From Corynebacterium sp. CNCTC7651 (lineage in GTDB: Bacteria > Actinomycetota > Actinomycetes > Mycobacteriales > Mycobacteriaceae): a stretch of DNA of 64,000 nt. Shown here in pieces: positions 48,979 through 58,472 of the stretch (positions are counted from its first letter, which is position 1; every line of letters begins with the position of its first letter). The notes under the pieces are model-generated. The model was not told the origin of the DNA. It did no database searches and saw nothing but the letters and a program-made list of their open reading frames with translations. The stretch is from contig NZ_CP071246.1 of NCBI RefSeq assembly GCF_021496665.1, positions 2,294,001 through 2,358,000 on the forward strand, written 5' to 3'. The position numbers and the translations under genes are program-made.

Positions 48979-49671
48979 ATGGCCCCCAGCACCTCCCGTC
49001 CCAACACCGTCATCCGCAATTCGCTGCGCGGCGCACCCGTAACCAGCGCGATCACGGCGATCTGCATCGTGGTCTTCCTGATCACGGCACTGCAGGCCCG
49101 CTCGATCACGGACGTGGTGTGGGATTCTCCGCTGGGCTCCGCGATGATTCTGTGGGGCCCGCTGGTGGAGGGCTTGGGCTACCTCCGCCCGCTCACCGCG
49201 GGCTTTTTGCATCTGGACATCACGCACCTGTTCCTCAACATGCTGATGCTGGTGTTCGTGGGCGCGGAGGTGGAGCGCTACGTGGGCTCCGGGCCCTACG
49301 CGGTGGGGTATTTGGCCAGCGTGCTTGGCTCTTCCGGCGCGGTGCTGGCGTTCAACTTTGCCACGCCCACCGCGGGAGCTTCGGGCGCGCTGTACGCACT
49401 CATGGCCATGCTGGTGGCTATTGCTTTACGACGTTCCGTTGATCTCCGCGCCCCACTCGCACTCATCGCCGTCAACGTGGCCTACACCTTGATGGCGACC
49501 AACGTGAGCTTTTGGGGCCACGCCGGCGGGTTGGTGTTCGGTGCCTTGATGGCGTGGCCGTTGACGTCGCAAAGCATGCGCACCCGGTGGGTGGGTGCGC
49601 TCGCCGGACTGGCGCTGGGGACGGCGGCGGTGTGGGCGGCTACGCTGCCACTGTCTGCGCCGGTGTACTAA
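48979..49671 (+). CDS. rhomboid-family intramembrane serine protease
   Basis: 230 residues with six membrane segments. The catalytic serine is in AGASGALYAL (GxSG) and the histidine in WGHAGGLVFG. The HxxxN motif reads HLFLNML. TACATT lies 8 nt before ATG 48979 with no ribosome site, so it is probably leaderless. A 13-bp tandem duplication (49660-49685) covers its last codons and stop. Confidence 0.9.
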   Translation: MAPSTSRPNTVIRNSLRGAPVTSAITAICIVVFLITALQARSITDVVWDSPLGSAMILWGPLVEGLGYLRPLTAGFLHLDITHLFLNMLMLVFVGAEVERYVGSGPYAVGYLASVLGSSGAVLAFNFATPTAGASGALYALMAMLVAIALRRSVDLRAPLALIAVNVAYTLMATNVSFWGHAGGLVFGALMAWPLTSQSMRTRWVGALAGLALGTAAVWAATLPLSAPVY

Positions 49672-49697
49672 GCCGGTGTACTAAGCCGGGGTACGGG

Positions 49698-49973
49698 CTA
49701 GCGCCAGCCCATGGTCATCATCAGACCCAGGATGATGCCCGCGAAGCCGATGGCGTAGTTCCAGGGGCCCAGCTGCGCCACAAAGGCGACCTGGTCGCCG
49801 GCGATGTAGAAGAACAGCAGCCAGGCCAGGCCGAAGATCATCAGACCGAACATGATGGCCTTGTACCAGGCGGGGGTGCCGCCGGTGTTGATCTTCACCG
49901 GGGTGCGGTTTGCACCGGAGGAGGTGGAAGATACCGGGCGGGCGGCGTCCTTAGTTACTTTTGCCTTGGGCAT
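49698..49973 (-). CDS. crgA: cell division protein CrgA
   Basis: 91 residues. The N-terminal cytoplasmic part is basic (PKAKVTKDAARPV). Two membrane segments follow (about 37-57 WYKAIMFGLMIFGLAWLLFFY and 71-90 WNYAIGFAGIILGLMMTMGW), ending MTMGWR as in the family. CrgA interacts with FtsZ, FtsI and PBPs in mycobacteria. It is encoded just upstream of the pknB stop, as in related genomes. Confidence 0.93.
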   Translation of the reverse strand: MPKAKVTKDAARPVSSTSSGANRTPVKINTGGTPAWYKAIMFGLMIFGLAWLLFFYIAGDQVAFVAQLGPWNYAIGFAGIILGLMMTMGWR

Positions 49974-50021
49974 CTTTGATCAAATCCTTTCGCGCGGGGC
50001 TGGCAATAGGGTAGCACCGGC

Positions 50022-52103
50022 CTAGTTGCCCTGGTTATTCAGCGGATTGAGCACGGCTGCGTCGAACTCCCACAGGTTGTACCCAATCGCCTGGTCCTTC
50101 CGGATGGTGTTGCCGGCGGGGATCTCCTGGTGGCCGATCAGGCCGGAATCCACCAGCGCGCCGGTAGGCACCGTCGGGCCGGCGACTAGGCGGCCGTTCC
50201 AGCCGGCGGCGCGCATGGTCCGGTCCGCGTCGCTCGGGTTCATGCGGGTAATCTGCGGCATGGTCATCAGCATGTTGTTGGACACGCGCAGCTCCACCGT
50301 TGTGCCGGTTTCCACCTCGGTGTTGGCGCCGGCGACACCGAGTACCTCGCCGTCCGGACGCTCCGAATCCACGCGGGTGACGGTGGAACGCAGGTTGAGC
50401 TGGGACAACGTGGCGGTTGCCTGATTCACGTTCAGGCCCTCCAAGGACGGGATGGTCACCCGCTCGCGGCCGGTGGACACCGTGATGGTTACCTTCGACC
50501 CCTTGGAAATCTGGGATCCCGCGGCCGGGTACTGGGAGGTGATAATGCCCTCCGGCACGTCGTTAGAGCTTTCGCGGCGGATGTCTTCGTTCAGTTCCAG
50601 GCCAGCCTCTTCCAGCGCCGCGGCAGCGTCCTGCGCGGTGAGGTTGGTCAGGTCCGGCACGTCCGTGATCTCGCGGCCGGTGGACACGTTGACCGTGATC
50701 AGGGTGCCCGGGGCGAGCTCGGAGCCTGCGACCGGGTTCGTGCCAACCACGTGCCCGCGCGGTACGTCGGGGCTGGGCTGATCGGACACGGCAACCTTGA
50801 AGCCCAAGCCTTCGAGTTCAGCCACCGCCTCGTGCCGCGGCTTGCCGTTCACGTCCGGCAGCGCCACCATCTGCGGCTGCGCAGGTGCCTGGTCCTGCTG
50901 CGGCTCCGGGGTGGAGAAGTAGGTGTACGCCAGCCAGCCGGTGCCCGCCAGCAGGGCGAGCCCCAGCAGCGAGGCAACCCACTTCATCCAGCTGCTGCTG
51001 GACGTTTTCTCGTTCGCGCGGCGGTGATCCTCGTAGCGCGAGGCCCCACCTGCCCCGCCTGCGGCGCCCGCGCCGGCGGCGGGAGCGGCCGCACGCATGT
51101 CCTCGCGCGGCGCCACGTCGCGGCGCGCTGGCTCCCTGCGCGGCGGCTGGCCGGAACGCACGGGTGCCGCGACCACGGTGGTGTCGGAGCTGTTGTATCC
51201 GCTGCGGCCACCAAGGTCTTGCTCTGCGGCGGCGAGGTGGCTGCGGGCGGCGTTGGTGACGGAGCCGCGCTCAAGCCGCGCCAGGTCCGCGCACATCTCA
51301 TCGGCGCTCTGGTACCTATCCGCCGGGTGCTTGGCCATGGCAGTCAGGATCACGGAGTCCACGTTCACGGCCTCGTTGGGGCTCAACGTGGCGCTAATAC
51401 GCTCGCTCGGCGGCTGCGGATCCTCCTGCACGTGCTGGTACGCCACGGCGAAGGGGGACTCGCCCTCAAACGGCGGGGTGCCGGTCACGGCCTCATACAT
51501 CACGCAGCCGAGCGCGTAGATGTCGCTGCGAGCGTCGGCAGCCTTGCCGCGCGCCTGCTCCGGGGAGAGGTACTGCGCGGTGCCGATGACGGCGGAGGTC
51601 TGCGTCATCGCCGAGGTGGAATCATCCAACGCCCGCGCGATGCCGAAATCCATCACTTTCACTTCGCCAGTGTTGGTGACCATGATGTTGGCCGGCTTGA
51701 TGTCGCGGTGGATAATCCCGGCGTCGTGGCTGGACTGCAGCGCGCGCGTGACCGGCTGGAGCAGCGCAGCGGCATCGTGGGGGGACAGGGGGCCGTCGCC
51801 CCGCACAATGTCGCGCAGGTTCCGTCCGGTGACGCGCTCCATCACGATGAACGGGATGTTCACCCCGCCGATGACCTGCGCGCCAGTGTCATACACCGCC
51901 ACGATGTTGGGGTGGTTCAGCCGCGCGGAGTTCTTCGCCTCCTGGCGGAAGCGCTCGCGGAAGTTCTCGTCGCGCGCCATGTCGATCTTGAGCATCTTCA
52001 CGGCAACGTCGCGCCCCAGCACGGTGTCGGTGGCGGCGTACACGTCGCTCATGCCACCGGTGCCAATGATGTCACCGAGCTCGTAGCGGTCAGCGATCTT
52101 CAT
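50022..52103 (-). CDS. pknB: Ser/Thr protein kinase PknB with PASTA repeats
   Basis: 693 residues. Kinase domain 1-275: GTGGMSDVYAATD, AVKMLK, catalytic HRDIKPANIMV, DFGIARALDD, activation loop with T-S-A-V-I-G-T, SPEQARG. A Pro/Ala/Arg juxtamembrane segment, one membrane helix (ASLLGLALLAGTGWLAYTYF), then four extracellular PASTA repeats (GHVVGTNPVAGSELAPGTLITVNVSTG type). The PASTA domains sense peptidoglycan fragments or lipid II. It is the last gene of the leftward growth operon and begins 3 bp after pknA. Confidence 0.97.
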   Translation of the reverse strand: MKIADRYELGDIIGTGGMSDVYAATDTVLGRDVAVKMLKIDMARDENFRERFRQEAKNSARLNHPNIVAVYDTGAQVIGGVNIPFIVMERVTGRNLRDIVRGDGPLSPHDAAALLQPVTRALQSSHDAGIIHRDIKPANIMVTNTGEVKVMDFGIARALDDSTSAMTQTSAVIGTAQYLSPEQARGKAADARSDIYALGCVMYEAVTGTPPFEGESPFAVAYQHVQEDPQPPSERISATLSPNEAVNVDSVILTAMAKHPADRYQSADEMCADLARLERGSVTNAARSHLAAAEQDLGGRSGYNSSDTTVVAAPVRSGQPPRREPARRDVAPREDMRAAAPAAGAGAAGGAGGASRYEDHRRANEKTSSSSWMKWVASLLGLALLAGTGWLAYTYFSTPEPQQDQAPAQPQMVALPDVNGKPRHEAVAELEGLGFKVAVSDQPSPDVPRGHVVGTNPVAGSELAPGTLITVNVSTGREITDVPDLTNLTAQDAAAALEEAGLELNEDIRRESSNDVPEGIITSQYPAAGSQISKGSKVTITVSTGRERVTIPSLEGLNVNQATATLSQLNLRSTVTRVDSERPDGEVLGVAGANTEVETGTTVELRVSNNMLMTMPQITRMNPSDADRTMRAAGWNGRLVAGPTVPTGALVDSGLIGHQEIPAGNTIRKDQAIGYNLWEFDAAVLNPLNNQGN

Positions 52104-52106
52104 GGT

Positions 52107-53707
52107 TTACGTGTTACCTCCTGGGGCGGGTGTGGCGTTTGGTAATTCTAGCCCACCCTGCCCCTGGCCAGGCTGTTGCTGTTCATTTTCCGGTGCCGGC
52201 ACCTGCGGGGACGGCTGCGAGGGTTGCTGCGCCGTCGTGCGCTGCGGCGCCGGCGGCTGCGAGGACTGCTGCGGGTTGCTCGGAGCCGGGGCGCTGTTTT
52301 CCGGCGCCGGGTCGAACGTCACCGTGCCCGGCTCGCGCACCTCGCGCGTCGGCGTCGGCCGCTCCGGCACCGTTTCCTGCACGGTTGTGGTGCTGACCTG
52401 CGTTTCCACCGTGGTGGTCTGCGTCGTCTCGGTCGTCGCCGTGGTCGGCGGAGTCGGCGTTGTGGTCGTCGTCGAGCGGGGGGTGAGCACCCGGTCCAGC
52501 GCACCGCTTGACCACGCCCACGCCGCACCGCCGCCCACCAGGGCCAGCGTCAACAGCGTCGCGATAATCGGGCCCGCTTTCGAGGACTTTTGCTTTTCGA
52601 CGTTCCCTTGCCCACGCCCCGACACCGGAGCAGCCGCACGAGCTGGCACGGGCGCCGGCTGTGGAGCCACCTGGCGCTGGGGAACCGGTGGCTGCTGGGC
52701 TTGGCGGTTCGCGGCAACCGCCCTAGCGGCCGACGGTGGATAGGCGCCGGCAGGGCGGGTGGTGCGGTTCTCGGAAACGTCGGCAAGCATCTGCGTCGAA
52801 GCCGTCGGCGAGGGTTCGGTGGCGATGACCTGGGTGCGGCCCCCGGGCTGCGCCGGGCGCATGCCGTCGCGCACCTGGCTGACGGCCAGCTGCATCTCGT
52901 TGCCGTCGCGGAAGCGCATCTCCGGGTCCTTGCGCAGGCCGATCTCGATGAGCTCACGTGCCGGGGCGGAGACGGAGATAGGCAGCGGCGGCGGCTCATT
53001 ATTCACGTGCGCCAGCGCGACGGAGACGGAGGAATCGCCGGTGAACGGGCGGGTGCCGGAAAGCATCTCGTAGCCCACCACTGCCAGCGAGTACACGTCC
53101 GACGCCGGCGAGACCGCCAGGCCCTGGGCCTGCTCCGGGGAAACGTACTGGGCGGTGCCCACCACCATGCCGGTGCGGGTGAGCGGTACTGCGGCGGCGG
53201 CCTTGGCAATGCCGAAGTCCGTGATCTTGATCTGCCCGTTCTGGGTGATCATGAGGTTGCCCGGCTTGATGTCGCGGTGGATCAGGCCCATGCGGTGGAT
53301 CAGGGCGAGGCCGTGCGCGGCCTGCTCCAGCACGTCCAGCGCAACATCCTCGTCCAGCTTGCCCTCGCGGGCGATCAGGTCCGCCAGGGATTCGCCGCGG
53401 ATGTACTCCATGGCGATGAAGCACATGGGGTGAACCCGGCCGGGGACTGCACCTCGCGGTAGTCATACGTGGCCACCACGTTGGGGGAGTTGATGCCTTC
53501 CGCCGCCAGCGCCTCATTGCGGAAGCGGTCCAGGAACTCCTGGTTGGCCGAAAACTCGGGGCGCAGCACCTTGAGCGCAACCTCGCGCTGGTTCACCACA
53601 TCATCCGCCAGCCAGACGGTGGACATGCCGCCGTGGCCGATGATCCACTGCAGCTGGTAGTCCGAGCCGATGAGTTGCTGCAGGTCCTCGCGGTTCTCAG
53701 TGTTCAT
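52107..53707 (-). pseudogene. pknA: Ser/Thr protein kinase PknA, frameshifted at about 53,435
   Basis: The N-terminal frame (53707 down) holds IIGHGGMSTVWLADD and EVALKVLRPEF, then runs out of the family after REVQSPAG. The second frame resumes with MCFIAMEYIRGESLADLI and holds the catalytic HRDIKPGNLMI, DFGIAKAAAA, TRTGMVVGTAQYVSPEQ, a membrane segment (IATLLTLALVGGGAAWAW) and a Thr/Pro/Gln-rich external tail. Restoring one G to the GGG (CCC on the plus strand, 53435-53437) gives a continuous protein of about 533 residues. PknA belongs to a core essential kinase pair, so a sequencing error is likely. Confidence 0.92.
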
Positions 53708-53722
53708 GCTTGTCTCACCTTC

Positions 53723-55186
53723 TTAGTTTCGGGCTGCGTTGGAATCGGGGGCGGGTGCGGGCGGCGCGGGCGCGGCGTAGAGCACCGCGCGGCCCAGCGG
53801 GGAGGACACCTGGCCGCCGGTGGCGCCGGCGCCGAGGTTGCCGCCGTTCTTCACCACCACGGCCACCGCCACGTCCTTGCCCTTGTCAAAGGCCACGTAC
53901 CACACGTGCGGGTCCGCGCCCTCCGCATGCTCGGCGGTGCCGGTCTTGGAGGCGAAGCCGTTGCCGTCATAGCCCCAGGTCGCGCGCTCGGAGCCGTACA
54001 TCAGGTCCGCGATGGTGTTTGCTTCCTCCGGCGTGATGGCATCGCTGAGCTGGCGCGGCTTGTTGGCGGAGATCTCCGTGAGATCTGGGCGGAGCACTCG
54101 CTTGACCACGTAGGGGGACATCCGCTTGCCCTCGTTGGCAACCGTGCCGGCCATCACTGCGGCCTGGAGTGCCGTCATGGTCACGTCGCGCTGGCCGATG
54201 GAGGATTGCGCCACCTCCGGCCCGCTCGGCAGGTCGCCGAGGGAGCCCGCGGCGGCAGGCAGGCCCATGTCGTAGCGCTCGCCGACGCCAAACGCGGCCG
54301 CGGCCTCGCGCAGGCCGTCAGCACCGGCTTCCAGGCCCATCTGCACAAACGCCGTGTTGCAGGACAGCGCGAACGCGGTGCGAAGGGTGACGTCGCCGCC
54401 TCCGCCGCAGGGCATGCCGCCGTAGTTGGTCAGCGGGATGTCCGTGCCCGGCAGGATGGTCTGCGCCTCACCCGTCAGCAGGCTGTCCGGCGTGAAGCCG
54501 GCGCGCAGGCCCGCGGCGGTGGTGACAATCTTGAAAATGGAGCCCGGCGGCAGCTGCTCCTGCGTCGCGTGGTTCAGCAGCGGCTTGCCCGGGTTGTTGT
54601 TCACATCTGCCCAGGCGGACTCCGCAGTATCCGGGTTGGCAATCAAGTTCGGGTCATAGGACGGGGTGGACGCCATGGCCAGCACCTCGCCGGAGGAGGG
54701 CCGCAGGGCCACAATCGCGCCCTCGAACCCGCGGCTGTTCAGTTGGTCAAAGGCCAGCGCCTGCAGGTTCGGGTCAATGGTCAGCTCCACGGAGTTGCCA
54801 AGGTGGTCATCCTCCTGGCCTGTGCGCAGGAAGCGGGAGGAGGAGCGGGTGTTCTCACCGGTCAGCGCGCCGTTGTACCCCGCCTCCAGCTGCGCGGTGC
54901 CGTAGAGATCAGACACGTAGCCCAGCACCGGCGCGAAAGAGAAGGGCATGTTGGGGTACGCGCGCTGGTAGAAACCGGCGTCGTTCTTGAAGGACTCTGC
55001 AAGCACCTGCCCGCCCGCGTTGATCTGGCCGCGGTTGATGCGCTTCAGCTCCATGGTGATGCGGGAGTTGCGCGGATCCTGGGCGTACTCGTCCTCGCGG
55101 AAACCCTGCACCACGGTGAAGTGCACCAATAGGGCGATGATGAGCAGGAGCGAGAAGATCGCCCCGAATCGGATGGACTTATTCAT
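53723..55186 (-). CDS. pbpA: penicillin-binding protein A (transpeptidase)
   Basis: 487 residues. An N-terminal membrane anchor (IFSLLLIIALLVHFTVVQG), a dimerisation domain, and the transpeptidase with SxxK in PPGSIFKIVTTA, SxN in ALSCNTAFVQ and KTG in ASKTGTAEH. It cross-links peptidoglycan. In mycobacteria PbpA is required for septation and is regulated by PknB. It starts directly after the rodA stop. Confidence 0.96.
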   Translation of the reverse strand: MNKSIRFGAIFSLLLIIALLVHFTVVQGFREDEYAQDPRNSRITMELKRINRGQINAGGQVLAESFKNDAGFYQRAYPNMPFSFAPVLGYVSDLYGTAQLEAGYNGALTGENTRSSSRFLRTGQEDDHLGNSVELTIDPNLQALAFDQLNSRGFEGAIVALRPSSGEVLAMASTPSYDPNLIANPDTAESAWADVNNNPGKPLLNHATQEQLPPGSIFKIVTTAAGLRAGFTPDSLLTGEAQTILPGTDIPLTNYGGMPCGGGGDVTLRTAFALSCNTAFVQMGLEAGADGLREAAAAFGVGERYDMGLPAAAGSLGDLPSGPEVAQSSIGQRDVTMTALQAAVMAGTVANEGKRMSPYVVKRVLRPDLTEISANKPRQLSDAITPEEANTIADLMYGSERATWGYDGNGFASKTGTAEHAEGADPHVWYVAFDKGKDVAVAVVVKNGGNLGAGATGGQVSSPLGRAVLYAAPAPPAPAPDSNAARN

Positions 55187-56545
55187 CTAGGCGGTCACCT
55201 CCGCGCGTGCCCGTCCAGGCGCCTTCGTCATCGCGTTGGCGTCGAACTCCGCCGGGCGGTTGGCCGAGTTGGAGATGCGCAGCAACAGCGCCAGCAGGAT
55301 GTAGTTCGCCATGATGGAGCTGCCGCCCGCGGACATGAACGGCGTGGTCAGGCCCGTCATGGGCAGCATGGAGGAAATGCCGCCTGCAACAACGAAGATT
55401 TGGATTGCAATCGTCGTCGCCAAGCCTGCGGCAAGGAGCTTGCCGTAGGTGTCGCGCACGGAGAGCGCGGCGCGGAAGCCGCGGGTGATCAGGATGGCAA
55501 AGAGGGCGAGGACGCTTGCCACGCCGATCAGCCCCAGCTCCTCACCAATCGCGGCCAGGATGTAGTCCGAGTGCACCACGGGCACGAGCTCCGGGTGGCC
55601 GTAGCCCAAGCCGGTGCCGGTCAAGCCGCCCCAGCTCAGGGAGATCAGGGCGTTGGCGGGCTGGTTGCCAATGCCGTCAAAGTCCGCGAACGGGTCGATG
55701 AAGTTGGACACGCGCTGCTGAATCTTCTCGCTGACCTGGTAGACAGCGTAGCCGCCGATGGCTACCAGGCCAACGCCGATGAAGAGCCAGGACGCGCGGG
55801 AGGTGGCAAAGTACACCATGGCCAGCACGGTGGCGAAAAGCAGCAGGGCCGGGCCAAAGTCATTGGACACGGCCATGATCAGCATGGCGATGGCCCACAC
55901 CACCAGAATCGGCGCCAGGTCCCGCAGGCGGGGAAACGTCAACCCCAAGAAACGCTTGCCCGCCACCGTGAACAGGGCGCGCTTTTGAGCCAAGAGCTGC
56001 GCAAAGAAAATCAGCAGCAGGATCTTGGAGAATTCGCCTGGCTGGATGGAGAAGGGACCCAGCCACAGCCAAATTCTTGCGTCCGCAAAACCCGGCGGTT
56101 GAGGCCATACTAGCGGTAATGCCAGAAGTATCAACCCGACAAGGCCGAGCAGGTAGGAGTAGCGCGACAGCGCCTTGTGGTCGCGCACGATGGCAAGCGT
56201 GATCACCATCAGCACCACGCCCACGAAGGACCACATCATCTGCCGCTCCGCCAAGGGCCCGTACTGGGGGCGGTCTGCCAGGTCAATGCGGTAAATGATC
56301 ACCAGGCCGATGGCGTTGAGCAGGGACACGATCGGCAACATCGTCTGATCCGCATGCGGCGCGAGGAACCCGATGGCGATGTGCGCCACCGCGTATACGC
56401 CGATGAACCCGCCGATCAAGATCAGCATGTCCTGGCTCAAGGCGCGGCCCTGGCTCAGCTCCAGGCTGAACAGCATGAGCGCCAGCAGCCCGGTGGAGCA
56501 CAGCAGCAGGAAGAACTCCCTGCCGCGCATGCTGAAAGCACCCAT
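55187..56545 (-). CDS. rodA: RodA/FtsW-type peptidoglycan polymerase
   Basis: 452 residues with about 12 membrane segments. SEDS signatures: AHIAIGFLAPHADQ, WLWLGPFSIQPGEFSKILLLIFFAQLLA, and GHPELVPVVHSDYILAAIGEELGLIG (conserved Glu/Asp region). It polymerises lipid II together with the class B PBP encoded next (pbpA). It abuts pstP upstream and pbpA downstream without gaps. ATG 56530 (MRGREFF) is an alternative start. Confidence 0.95.
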   Translation of the reverse strand: MGAFSMRGREFFLLLCSTGLLALMLFSLELSQGRALSQDMLILIGGFIGVYAVAHIAIGFLAPHADQTMLPIVSLLNAIGLVIIYRIDLADRPQYGPLAERQMMWSFVGVVLMVITLAIVRDHKALSRYSYLLGLVGLILLALPLVWPQPPGFADARIWLWLGPFSIQPGEFSKILLLIFFAQLLAQKRALFTVAGKRFLGLTFPRLRDLAPILVVWAIAMLIMAVSNDFGPALLLFATVLAMVYFATSRASWLFIGVGLVAIGGYAVYQVSEKIQQRVSNFIDPFADFDGIGNQPANALISLSWGGLTGTGLGYGHPELVPVVHSDYILAAIGEELGLIGVASVLALFAILITRGFRAALSVRDTYGKLLAAGLATTIAIQIFVVAGGISSMLPMTGLTTPFMSAGGSSIMANYILLALLLRISNSANRPAEFDANAMTKAPGRARAEVTA

Positions 56546-57967
56546 CTACCTCACCTCCCGGCACGCTGCGGTAGCAGCGTTGGCGCTGCCGTTCGCGCTG
56601 GCCTTCTCCGCGCCGGACTTGTCTACGCAGACCGGCAGCGCTTCATCCGCAAGCCGGCCCAACAGGCCCAGCACATCGTCATAGGTGCCGCCGCCGAAAC
56701 GCTCAGCGGTGCCGCGCTGGCTTTCGGGCAGATCCTCCTGCTTGAACAGGTTGCAGCTGGAGGAATCCTCCACCTCCACGTTCACAATGCGCAGCTGGTT
56801 CTTCTCGTCGATGCACGCGCGTTGGATGCCCTCGCGGTCCTGCTTCGAACCGTGCTCGATGACAAACGCGCCGTCCTCATCGACGGACACAAAGTATTGG
56901 TCGGAGGTTCTGTTCTGCACCCACATCACGCCGGCGAAGACCAGGATCAGCGCCAGCAGCAATGCGCCGACTACCCACGGCCAGACGGTGCGCTTAGGCC
57001 GATGGGGACCCTCCTCGTCCGCGCCCGCCGCACCGGAATCGGCCAGCGTCGCGCCGCCTTCCGCAGGCTGCAGCTTCGCCCGGTTGTGGTCCGGCTGGAT
57101 GGTCTCGGACTTGCGCAGCAGGGCGGCCGCGCGGCTGGCGGAAGAGTTCGGGTGGGTCGGCTCGTAGCTCGGTGCCAGCGCGCCGACAATGGCGGGGGAG
57201 GGGCTTTTCTCGCTTGCGGGCGCCTCCCCGGCAACTACATCCGCCACCACAACCGTGATGTTGTCCGGGCCGCCGGAGCGCAGGGCCAGCTCAACCAGCC
57301 GCTGCGCCGCGATCTCCGGGCTGCCCTGGTCAAGGGCGACCGCAATGGTCTCATTGGTCACCGGGTCCGACAGGCCGTCGGAGCACAGCAGCACGCGGTC
57401 GCCCGCCTTGGCCTCCACCATCTCCAGGTGCGGCTCCACTGGGCGGCCGGTGTAGGCCTTCAGGATCAGGGACTTCTGCGGGTGGGAGGAGACATCCTCC
57501 GCGTTCAGCTTGCCCTCGTTCACCAGGGACTGCACAAAGGTGTCGTCTACCGTGAGCTGGGTCAACTGGCCGTCGCGAAGCAGATAGCCCCTGGAATCGC
57601 CCACGTGGATCATGCCGAACGCGGTGCCGTTGAACATCAGAGCCGTGAGCGTGGTGCCCATGCCCTGCTGCTCCGGGTGCTGCGCCGCGGAATCCTCGAT
57701 GGCGGCGTTGGCGTCCTCCGCAGCGGCACCTAGTAGGGCGAGTAGATCCGCATCCCCCGGCTCCTTGTCCAGGTGCTCCAGGTGGGTGACCATGAGCTGG
57801 GACGCGACCTCGCCCGCCGCGTGGCCGCCCATGCCGTCCGCCAGCGCGAGCAGGTGCGGGCCGGCGTATGCGGAGTCCTCGTTGTTGCCGCGGACTAAGC
57901 CGCGGTCGGACGCTGCGACAAAGTCCAGCCGCAGTCGCTGCTGGGTGTTCTTTGCGGGTGTCGTCAT
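56546..57967 (-). CDS. pstP: PP2C-type Ser/Thr phosphatase PstP
   Basis: 473 residues from ATG 57967. The PP2C domain comes first (DRGLVRGNNEDSAYAG, ALADGMGGHAAGEVAS, IHVGDSRGYLLRDGQL, LCSDGLSDPVTNE, SGGPDNITVVVADV), with all metal-binding Asp. A cytoplasmic linker, a membrane segment (VWPWVVGALLLALILVFAGVMWV) and an external domain with paired Cys follow. It reverses PknA/PknB phosphorylation. Its start overlaps the fhaB stop, and the fhaB frameshift fuses both into one open frame here. Confidence 0.95.
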   Translation of the reverse strand: MTTPAKNTQQRLRLDFVAASDRGLVRGNNEDSAYAGPHLLALADGMGGHAAGEVASQLMVTHLEHLDKEPGDADLLALLGAAAEDANAAIEDSAAQHPEQQGMGTTLTALMFNGTAFGMIHVGDSRGYLLRDGQLTQLTVDDTFVQSLVNEGKLNAEDVSSHPQKSLILKAYTGRPVEPHLEMVEAKAGDRVLLCSDGLSDPVTNETIAVALDQGSPEIAAQRLVELALRSGGPDNITVVVADVVAGEAPASEKSPSPAIVGALAPSYEPTHPNSSASRAAALLRKSETIQPDHNRAKLQPAEGGATLADSGAAGADEEGPHRPKRTVWPWVVGALLLALILVFAGVMWVQNRTSDQYFVSVDEDGAFVIEHGSKQDREGIQRACIDEKNQLRIVNVEVEDSSSCNLFKQEDLPESQRGTAERFGGGTYDDVLGLLGRLADEALPVCVDKSGAEKASANGSANAATAACREVR

Positions 57968-58411
57968 GGCACAAGCCTCACAATCGTGCGTCCCATTTTG
58001 ATGTCGGTGCCAACCTGCACCCGTTGGCTGGTCGATGCGCATGCCTTGCACAAACGTTCCGTTGCGGGAGTCTAGGTCCTCCACAAACCACTCGCTGCCC
58101 CGCCGGAACAGGCGCGCGTGGCGGGAGGACGCAAAATCATCGCCCAGCTGGAAGTCATTGTCCGGCCCGCGGCCGATGGTGACGTCCTCCACGCTGGCAA
58201 TCTCCATGTGGGAGCCCTTCAGCGGGCCCTCCACCACGGTGATCTCGCGCGCCTTCTCACGCTTGATGGGAGCTTGGGCTACTGCTTGGCGACGCACAGC
58301 CCCAGCCGCCGCCTTAATATCCCTGCGCTGGACCCACATCACCAGCAAGATGAACACCCACAGCAGGGCAAGCAACCCGAAACGGGAGCTGAGGATCACC
58401 ATCTCATCCAT
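57964..58411 (-). pseudogene. fhaB: FHA-domain protein FhaB (FipA), frameshifted near its end
   Basis: One N-terminal membrane segment (FGLLALLWVFILLVMWV), then an FHA domain: VTIGRGPDNDFQLGDDFASSRHARLF and SRNGTFVQGMRIDQPT. The normal ending (RVQVGTDIKMGRTIVRLVP, stop at 57964-57966) lies in another frame. Two bases (CG) are missing around 58,022, so the frame runs instead into pstP. Restored length about 149 residues. FhaB links the kinases to cell-wall synthesis. Confidence 0.9.
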
Positions 58412-58472
58412 GTGGCGTCACCTTCCTTTGGGCGATGTCGGCGCAACCACAGCGGTTGCGCGGTTGTGTGAA

